The translations under genes and the position numbers were made by a program. The notes beneath the pieces were generated by a model. That model had not been told where the DNA came from. It made no database searches and saw nothing but the letters and a program-made list of their open reading frames with translations. Shown piece after piece: positions 1 through 9,600 of a DNA stretch of 64,000 bases. The stretch lies in assembly GCA_037903475.1 (NCBI GenBank), contig JBAJFG010000454.1, forward strand, positions 248,001-312,000, written 5' to 3'. The DNA comes from Ancylostoma caninum. Its lineage: Eukaryota; Nematoda; Chromadorea; Rhabditida; Ancylostomatidae. Position 1 is the stretch's first letter. The number at the start of each line of letters is the position of its first letter.

Positions 1-1815
1 GACTTGAATACTCCCTCGCTCACCAGTATCTGGCAACAAGCCGTTGTGACAGACCGGGAGAGGAAGATACCACGTCAAGTTGACGCTTGACGCTATATTC
101 TATGTGGTGTGTAGCAAGCTACGTCACCTGACGAGAAAACGATTTTATTTCATTTCATCACTGCAAAATACGTCGCGATCTTGCAGTTCCGTGAAAACAG
201 CCAAGTGACGTTGACGAGACACATGCATGTTGATCTAAAGCAAGTGGGCGTTCAACCCGACTGGGTCCACAGTGGTGCTTCAAAAGAGAAGAAGGTGTAG
301 AAGAAAACTCCCAGTCAAGAATGCTGTTTGTTACAGAACACACTTGTCAACTGCTAGACGGCATACCCGGCTCCTACCTCGGCTATTTCACACTCTCTTC
401 TTCTGACAATTCCTACCATTGATAAACTCATCAGAATGCTCATACTTTTTTTGATCAACATGTTAACAAGCTCTAAGTGACTCCTTTTCACTGGCAATCT
501 CATGAAAAAAATTGCCATATCCGTACTCAGCTGTTTAGGAGGCAATCTCTTGAAGGTCGTTGCATAGAAGCGAGAAAAGAATCGATAGTTGTCACATTTG
601 TGCCCATCGTGTGGAAAAATCCCAGAGCGTGTACCTTCACCAGATCCTCGGCAAAAGTAAAAACCAATAGATATAAGCATTTGGGTGCCAAGCGATTGTC
701 ATATTTCTTTTTTACGTTAGTGAAAACCCCAATTGACATGTCCTCACCGACCCCGCAGCGAAAGTGGTGAAAAACCTGTGGAATCAATAAGCCACTACCC
801 TAGTACTAGGGGTTGTCTTATTTTTGTTTAGCGTATTTAGAAACACCAGTTCATAAAGTGGCGGCCGCATACATATTCAGCACACCCACGATTTCGGACC
901 ACAGAAATTTCTGCATAGCTCAGCCCTCGGATGAGCAATCAAAATCGAGTTCGAGTATGTGTTGATGTTTTATAAGTTTCTTTGTTTCTTCCTGTTGCTC
1001 ACCACAAGCACAAAATCAATAGTTAGAACTGGAATAAAAAATGAGATTTCAATTTCATCGGGTTTATCAAACTAGGTATAATCTTCAACATCTAACAATG
1101 GAGATAATTGAAGTCCTAACGTAAGTTGAACGCTTTTCTCCTCAACATTTTGCCATGGGCGCTATTAGCGTACATCAGCTGTGAGTCAGGAGCAAAGTGA
1201 TTTGCTTCCCCGTCTAGTCCATGCAGTCGAAAGACTCACATGCTAATTGGTTCCTGTTATTGTTAATATGCCATTGCACGTTTGCAAGCTTTTGGTGAGA
1301 TCGCGATTCATCATTGACATTAAAGGCAGTATGTCATCTCGTTTCTTGGGTTGTAGATATCAACAGGCTCTAGACCTCCTCGTCACGCTGATTCCAATGA
1401 TGTACGTCAAAAGGCATAAAATTGACGATAACCCCGCTTTCGGAAGATTCGAAAGTGCAGTTCACGAACCACTTGGGCGGAGCGGTCCGCGACTGTGCTG
1501 GCTGCCTGCCATTGCTGCAGTGTTGGCAACACGTCTTGACGTGTCTGATCAACAAGGTCAACGTCTTCACTCGTCCATTTATCTCGACGAACTTTTCCAA
1601 ATCCCGTCCCAAAAAAAAGTTTAAAAGCGGATTCCAAGACAATTTTGTAACATTTTATGTATACCGCTGGATTCAGCGTATCGAGGAGATTGGGAATCTC
1701 CTAAAAGCTCAGGCACGACACACTGCCTTTAAGGAACTGAGAGATGGAACAGGAATTCACTGTTTACATTCTAGAACAAAGAACAATAAGGAAAAAAGAG
1801 GAAGAAATAACTCAC
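1..1815. other. No recognised gene; possible intron of a gene starting at 1929
   Basis: If the exon at 1816-1929 is real, this stretch is its first intron on the minus strand. Overlapping ORFs on both strands between about 1370 and 1640 stay open for 75-125 codons, but I recognise no family in any frame and see no second exon like that of the neighbouring GalNAc-transferase. Confidence 0.4.
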
Positions 1816-1929
1816 ACCACTATTCCCACGAACAGTGAGCTTAAAGTAAATCATTGTACATGCCAACACTGCCGTGCCTACTACCAGGAATTTGGAAGTA
1901 ATTAGTTTTTTGCGGATAAATAAGACCAT
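1816..1929 (-). CDS. First exon of a second type II membrane protein, probably GalNAc-transferase-like (partial)
   Basis: The minus strand has an ATG at 1929 and 38 codons ending in phase 0 at a GTGAGT donor (1815-1810). The peptide has a short basic N-terminus (MVLFIRKKL), a hydrophobic stretch of about 16 residues, then FKLTVRGNSG, which is the layout of a Golgi type II signal anchor. It resembles the 39-codon, phase-0 first exon of the GalNAc-transferase at 11984-12100: both carry K-(F/L)-LV near the start of the anchor, A-T/A-VL-CAM-like residues in it, and KLT/KFT just after it. I infer a tandem paralogue whose remaining exons lie to the left of the window, or an orphan duplicated first exon. 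No other exon of it is visible here. Confidence 0.5.
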
Positions 1930-2563
1930 TTTCTTGTGTGTACAAAAGCAAGAGTGGTGGAGCAGGTCGAATAGTATCAGAAGAACATTGTTATCGATCG
2001 TCCGTTTCAGCTAACTTTACGACGCCACCGCATCCGTCAAAGCCTGGATTCAGAGCGCTCCTAATGTAATGGGAAGCAGAATTTCAGGCTCGTACTATGA
2101 GACTGAGAAATTCATTTCAAAATACGGCATGATGTCGTGTGAGATTTATGTATACAAGAGGGGTCGAAAGCTTGGAGTTGTGACCCTTCTGCGGTGTGAA
2201 CTACACTGGGATCGTTACATTCTCTGATAACTGTGCAGCACGAACGCAGCCCGAACGGCGTAATGGTTCGGGTAGAAATCCTAGCAGCAACGGTTCCCGG
2301 TTGCTGCTATCCACCCCTCGATTGCTGCCATCCGTCAGCTATCGCTGCTAAGGGGACGAAAGCTTGAAGAGCAAACAGTAGACGAAGAATCGGTACCAAT
2401 TTGTTTTAGCTTCACTGCCCGCTCATCTCTAAACTGGGACATTTTGAATGTTGTCAAATTTGTGCCAATCCACCTTTTGAGGGAGAATCCTCACACCTAA
2501 CCCATTATCACTACAACGGAGGAGTGTTTGTTGCCCACCGTCCACGGTTGAACTTGCTGCAAA
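1930..2563. other. Upstream gap with no recognised gene
   Basis: This would hold the promoter and 5' UTR of the exon at 1816-1929. I see no conserved coding segment or clear repeat. Confidence 0.4.
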
Positions 2564-2888
2564 TTATCTTGTGTACATATAAGGAGGTCTGGCATGTGCA
2601 AGTTTATTAGTATCGTTATCTATGAACTCCTGCAGAAGCCCTTCCAGAAAAATGAAGTTTTCAAAACGGTGCATCTGCAGCTTTTCAGCATACGGCTTCA
2701 AATCTGATGAATCGGCAGCCGCATCCATTCGTATCTCGCTCCAACGCTGTATTTGGGTACGGTACGCTCTCTGGAACGTATTGCACAAGATTGGCTCAGA
2801 AGCCTTTATGTTGATGACTTCCACCTCAATGTTTTTGCACAGTCGAGACGCGCATTCATAGTCGATAGTGATGCTGACAGATTCATAT
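2564..2888 (-). other. Exon-like open frame, family not recognised
   Basis: A minus-strand frame is open from about 2888 to a TAA at 2564. It has protein-like composition: charged and amphipathic, with runs such as IEVEVINIKASEP, RAYRTQIQRWSEIR and FENFIFLEGLLQEFIDND. There is no ATG early in the frame, an upstream stop just beyond 2895 and no convincing TTTCAG acceptor. It could be the last exon of an unseen gene or a decayed gene or retroelement fragment. I cannot name it. Confidence 0.3.
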
Positions 2889-3644
2889 TTGCCCTTTGTT
2901 CAGCATCAAAACCACTCCTGTGTTCAACCTTCTCATTTGTGCCTAACCGTTCCTCACCATCATCTTTATATTCTCAGTCTAACTCTCATTACTTTTCCAA
3001 CAGTAACGTGCAAGAAATGGTAGTCATTCTCTGTCATCATTCCAAATCGGTGGAAGATAGTTAGCTATGTTAATCGATAACTTGCTGTGCACCAAGACGG
3101 AGCGTTAGTACTCTGTGCAGGGTCCATTGGCGTGAAGGCAGCAGGAGAAAACAATATAATGCTATATTCCGAGTTGGTTTTCTTTTTTTTTGGAAAACTC
3201 GATTGGACAATAAATTATATTAGTGTGGATATGAGATTGATTAATGCAAAAGAAGCGAGCACTGGAAGAAATCTGTAGGTCCGGCGTCAGCCGCCAGACT
3301 GGTGATATAATAACTCTGCATTGGAAGCAAACAAAAGACAAGACAAACTGCACACTACACACTTTTCGATGAAATCGCGTCTGAAGGGTAGACACTCAGC
3401 ACAACAAAGTTTGAGAACGAACTACTATAAATATAGAAAGAGGGTGAAGGTGAGCGCGTGTAGGCGAGCTTGGGACATGAGACTACGGTATCACAGTAGG
3501 TCAACTAGTTGGAATAATGGGATCATCATACAACTGAATACTGTTCAGAGGAGTACTTAGAGGCGGTAGAGCTGAATAAATAAAGACTGGTTAAGGTTCC
3601 GTAAAAGAATACTGCAATAGCTAAGTACTGCATGTAGTGCTAGG
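2889..3644. other. 3' flank of the GalNAc-transferase, no gene seen
   Basis: This is sequence downstream of the TAA at 3645. AATAAATAAA near 3574 on the plus strand is not in the right orientation for the minus-strand gene. I see nothing else that can be named. Confidence 0.3.
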
Positions 3645-6600
3645 TTAGGGTACGACAACGCCAAATTCCTTCGCTTTTTCCTCGTTGTACTCTTTAAATC
3701 TCCACTGCTGGTACTTGTTTGAAGTGTCACACGGGTTCATCTTCAATTGTACACCATCTGTGGTCATCTCCAAGCACTTCTGCGACATGGCGTGGAACAT
3801 CCTACCCGTCTGTAATGCAGCGTAGAATATGGTTACAGAGTATACGTTGGTATTCGAAACGTTTCTTTCGAATTTCGAATAATCGAATATTCCTACTTTT
3901 CCGATCATTCGAATACTCGAATAACAAAAATTTCGAATTATCCGAATATTCGTTCGAAAATATCCGCTCGAATACGAGTGTATTATATATTACAGAGCAA
4001 CTCACCTGGTGATTATATCGCCATTCCTGGTTTCCCTTCAAACCATGGCAAGGGCGCAGCGTGACATTTTTGAGTGCGTAGTCAAAACAGATCACATCAC
4101 GACGTATTTCTCCATTTTTGGACATCATCCATAACTAAGACATTTTCACATTTCTCTATCCTAGTGATGTGTGCAACCGACATAAGTTTACAGAGCGCAG
4201 TGGTGTAGCTCAGAATAGAATGTCGGGCATCAAGACCTTTCCATGAATTCAAATCTGTGGAGGAAGCGAATGTAGAAGAGAGCATCCGCAAGAGGAAATG
4301 TGTATATAGAAATGTTGTATGGAATAGGGAAGCTTTCATTAACTTTTTGAATGGCTTGTTCTTTCCATTTATCTGGATCTTTTGTTTTTGATTATTTGTT
4401 TAAATTCTCCAAAAAAAGGAAAAGACCCATTCATACCTGATCTTTACCTTTGCACGGGGACGGTGTGACCGGCTTGCCTGATGTATATGGATCGGTTTCA
4501 GCTTCCAAACAATATGGTGCTCCTCGATTTCGTAGCTAAAACTCCTCGTGGTAGCGTGATTGGAAACAGCTCTGCTCTCCTATGTTTTAGATATCAAACA
4601 TAAAAAAGAGAGTGCATGATAGTGACATATAAAGAAGATTGAAGCGAAGAAGTAGAAATGGAATGTAGAACGTACCTCTCCCTTAGCTATGGACTCTGCC
4701 GGGACAAAAAGGTCGGGAAAAACGTTGTCCAAGTACCACTTGAACGTTTTACATCCGAGCCTTTCACGTAGTTTCTTGCGCTCAGAAATGTCGCCAAAGT
4801 CATCCTGGGCAAGGAAAAAACTTGTGGAAAACATTTGTTTACTGTTGCTTTTTCTTAGAAGAACTCAAAGCCTTTCAAGCACAGAAAAGGAAACAGAAAG
4901 AATTGCCATACATACAATGGGAAAAGGCCTATCAGAAGATGGGAACCATTGAATCTTATTGAAAACTCCTGTATATTATATAACTGCATATAACCATATA
5001 GGGTACCCACAAATGACAACAATCATCATAAATTGGTCACCAGTTCGCTATTAATCTGCTCATAAAAATACTTCTTATAGTCGTCCATCCACGTCTCTGC
5101 TAATCGGATCGAATTCCTTTTGGAAAAGTCACCATCACCGCTGAAATCGAGCAGAAAATAAATAATATGCAAATCTGTACCATTATGGATCGATAATAAA
5201 ACAATATCAATAGTAGTCGAAGGAATGGAGGTGAAGGCGATGGAGATTTTGACACTTGGATATCTTGAGAGAAAAATACTCTGTAGAGCAAAAAAAATAT
5301 TGTATTTACATTTCTTGCCTCGAATTTTTCTGACATTGAAGTTGGATATGAAAAGGAAAAGTTGAATAATTATTGACCATTTATCTATATACAGCACCGA
5401 TTTCTGAGTGGCGAACGCAGGGGGAGGGGGGGAGGCGCGCCCCCTCCCCCGAGAATGGGTCGGCAAATTTTTGAAATTGCTTTACAATACATATAAAAAT
5501 CTTGTATTAGTTTACTTTTACTTGTTTACTTCTAATATTACTTTTAATATAATTTTTATTATGGCGACGAAAATTTCACTTTTCCAACACTATTTTTGAG
5601 AAGAATGTGTAAAAAATTGAAAAAATGAACCACTCTCACCCATATGGTGACCGTGTTCGGAACAAATGGCCTACGTGAGAGCATGGTACAATTTCTAGCG
5701 TACCACCACACATCCAGATCTACAGCAAACAGTTAGATCGAAATCATTGATCAGAAGAACAAAATCTTTACAATTACAGTCCTTGTCGAAAAGATAGACG
5801 GATTGCGCGTCCGGTTTCATATCGTCGCTGCTGCACAACCGCGCCGGGACCTAATTAACCTTCTCACTTTTAGCATGCTCTCTCTCTTTCTCTCGTTCAG
5901 GTCCCACCGCGTTTCTGTAATCACGAAATCCGTCTACCTTTTTGAGGAGGACTGTACAGTGAGCATCGAGTGAGTTAAAAAATTCACGGACCTGAAGGCA
6001 CACAGCATCAAAACCACACCACCTAACATAACCATTATCTTATGCACGTTGCTCAATGGCTGAATTAGAGTATGTTTCTTTTTTCTTAGCGTATTCGTTG
6101 GTGTGTCAACCTGGAAATATTCAATATTGCTACTATTGACTATTATAGCAAAACGAGATAGTGATTCCAGTATTCAGTGCAGCGCGCTGCTTCGTGCCTT
6201 CAAATCTGCAAAATCGACAGACTTATCGACACTCACTGTGCATACCCTTACCTGCACATGCTTTTTTACCTTTAATCGAACATACAAGATTAATACACCT
6301 TAAAAGAAAGTTCCAGATTTTCTCCACCCCAAACATTGAAGCCCGGATCGTATGTGCCTAATTTCTCGAAATAGGCTCGATTAATAGAGAACAATCCTCC
6401 GGCCATGGTGGGTGACCTAATGATGTGAGATTTTCAGTGGCAGAGACAATCTAGATCTAGAAAAACATTGCAGGGCTGAAGAAGCACCTGATTGGATCGA
6501 TAAGCCTTGAGCGAAGTTGCCTATCTATTTCAGGTATCTCGTGCCAAGTAAAGCGAAGATACCAGTCAAATCCACCAACAAAGGTGCGGTAGGACTGAAC

Positions 6601-9600
6601 AAGAGTAATAAATTTCTAAAATAAGAGATGACAGCTACGTAGATCGAATACGAATTTTCACCATCACACTGACATTTGTGTAGCGGTATTCAAATGTCTG
6701 AATATTGATCGAGTCAATTACAGGACACACGACAGTAGTAGTGTTACGCTTGATTCTATCCAACAACGGTTCGAGCCACCCTGGAACAAAAGAATGGTTA
6801 ATCCAAGGCGCAGTCAAAGATAATTGATGATCGTCGACTCTTTGATTTTGACATTTTTGCTCGTAGGACTTCTGGGGTGGTAGTAAACCTCCTAGAACGG
6901 CGACGAAACGATCTGCACAAGGTTGCGGTGAACTGTCAGCTCTGGATTGCAACCACGAACTAACTAGGAGCTAACTGGCAACTGTGCTCTTTGAATGATG
7001 ATGCACTTGCAAAACCTTCAGGCCTTCAGAGGTTTCGAACCCTCATAGATGGGATGCCCATTGTCTTCGGAGTATGCTGACATACCTCTGAACCATGGAT
7101 CCGAGTGCTAACGGGACCTTATGTGACCATTATACCCCAGGCGGCCAGTGAATCTCTTCCGCGTAATCTAATTTTGATGTATTAAGCTCAGAAATGTAAC
7201 TGCGTGCTCATAAAATATGTGAGATTCAATCTGGGAAGGTGTAGGGCTCAGCTGTCAAAGTCAGCACCAGGAAATCGGAGTTATCGATGGTCTCCTGCGG
7301 AAGGTCATGGTGATCGAGACAGTGGGAACATCGACCAGCTGGGTGTACCCGGAAATGCGTCTTCACAGAAAAGAAGTCAGTATACGCTCGACTGGCTACA
7401 ACGATGAACTCGAACCGTGAGCAAAAAGTCCTCTGGAGGACTTTTTCGCCAAACGACGAGATCGCCGTTCTGCGTCTCGCGCGCCACACACTCTTTCGCT
7501 GCCCGTGTCCTCGTCGTTTCATACTGGCAGCAAGTTCAGCGTGACGGGGAACTCATAGTTCGATTTCGAACTGTGAGTTCACCTGCAAGTATGGTCACCG
7601 TTTCGTCGTAGTATTTAAGGATCATACTTGGAGAACCATGTTCGTTCCAATGAAGCTTACATTACTCTCCCGCAGTTCCCCGTAAGCTGGGAGTTAGCTG
7701 CCAGTTAACGTTCATCGTTAACTGACAGTTTCAGTAGGTTTACTACCACCCCTGATGTGGCCTTGAACGGACAGTGATCAACAGAAGCGTCTACTGGCGA
7801 AGCGAAAGGACCCTTTTATATGGCCCAATCGGTGTCCCAGTAAAGAAATATTGGGTTGTTCGGAAAGTAATTGGGATTTTTAGGGGTTTCAGAAAAAAGT
7901 TTATTTTCTCACAATGAAAAAACATTAGTCAATGATATATTTTCCGTTTTGTTCGATTGTCTTTCGCCATCTTTCTGGCAATTTCATAATTCCCCTCTCA
8001 TAGAACTTCTGGTCTTTTTCGGCAAAAAACTGGGCTAGATGAGATTTGATATCCTGATCATCGCTAAATGTTTTCCCATTCAAATAGTTCTGCAACGATC
8101 TAAACAAATGGTAATCGGATGGCGCGAGATCAGGGCTATATGGTGGATGCAACATCAATTCCCAACCAAGCTCCAATAATTTTTGCCGAGACGCCAAAGA
8201 TGTATGAGGTCTTGCATTGTCTTGGTGGAAAACTACTCCTTTGCGATTCGCTAATTCTGGCCGGTTTTTTTAAATTGCCTCATCTAATTTCATCAGTTGC
8301 TGACAGTAGAGGTCCGAGTTGACATTCTGGTTTCTTGGGAGCACCTCAAAATATATTACACCTTTGTAGTCCCACCAAACTGATAGCATAACCTTCTTTT
8401 GATGGAGATGAGCTTTGGACATCGTTTGAGCAGGTTCATCCGGTTTTGACCATGATCGTTTGCGAGTAGCATTATTGTAGACAATCCATTTTTCATCACC
8501 AGTTACTATTCGCTTCAAAAATGGGTCGTCTTCATTGCGTTTCAAGTGCAAATCACAGATACTAACTCGCTGCGTCAAGTGAATTTCCTTCAACTCATGT
8601 GGCACCCAAACATCTAGCTTTTTTACTAGTCCAAGTTTTTTGACATGCTCGTGAACTGTTCCAATGGATGCGTTGGTCTTCTCAGCAAGCTCTCGTACGG
8701 TTACATGACGGTTGGCTTCGATTAATGCCATCAACTGATCATCATCAACGCCTACTGGCCGACCAGAACGTTGTTCATCTTGAAGTGAAAAATTGCCGGA
8801 ACGGAATTTTGCGAACCAATTGTCACATGTGCTCTGTGATAAGGCATTAACACCGTATGTTTTACATATATCGTGGAAAGCATCAGCAGCTCTTTTGCCA
8901 CTATGGAAGTAAAAAAGCAAAATGTGCCGAAAATGCTCCTTCTGACACTCCATGTTCAAATTGATCATAAAAATGCAAATGGAAATGAAATCTGCGCACT
9001 TTCTCCAAACAGAAACACAAATACGTCCTCCTAATATATATCGAATGAAAACAAATAATAACAGCAAAAACCTTCCAAAGCTAGCGTTTGAAAAAATTGT
9101 TTTCGAAAAGCCCAATTACTTTCCGAACAACCCAATATAAGATGGAGTCCATCAGGATCAAAATAACACCGAGCGGTTGATGCTCAACTCAAAATGTTCC
9201 CCCATGATACCACAATTTCGTTTCGGTAAGAGGAGGGCATGGACCACGTACCTATAACACAGCAGTACTGCGACATAGACTCGAGCCACAGGGGGTGCAG
9301 GTAAAGTCCTTACGCGCAATCGGCGGAAAATTTTCGAGCGCGCCCAACATGGGTCACGTGCGCGACGCTTCCCTCTCGTAGCAGCAGTCCACCGTCGTTC
9401 GTCAGATTTTTGGCCCAGGTGAGTGTTTTTTCTTCATTTTTTTCTTGATTGAAGTTTATCTGAAGGTGTCGGGCGGGGCCGTCCAGTCGATATCGGTCAA
9501 CCACAGGCCTCAAAGCTTCAGATAAACTTCAGTTAAAGAAAAAAAGAAAGAAGAACACTCACCTGGGAGAAGAATCCGACGAACAGCTGGGGACCGCTGC

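Noticed and set aside
4140..4262. A coding segment starting DLNSWKG on the minus strand, as an extra lectin exon
   Set aside because: Its frame does not lead into the next exon. Using the GTATGA donor at 4436 joins the flanking exons directly and restores the QLW lectin motif.
8270..9115. Mariner transposase as two genes or a frameshifted pair
   Set aside because: The two ORFs are in the same frame and separated only by the TAA at 8270-8272, so this is one transposase with a nonsense codon.
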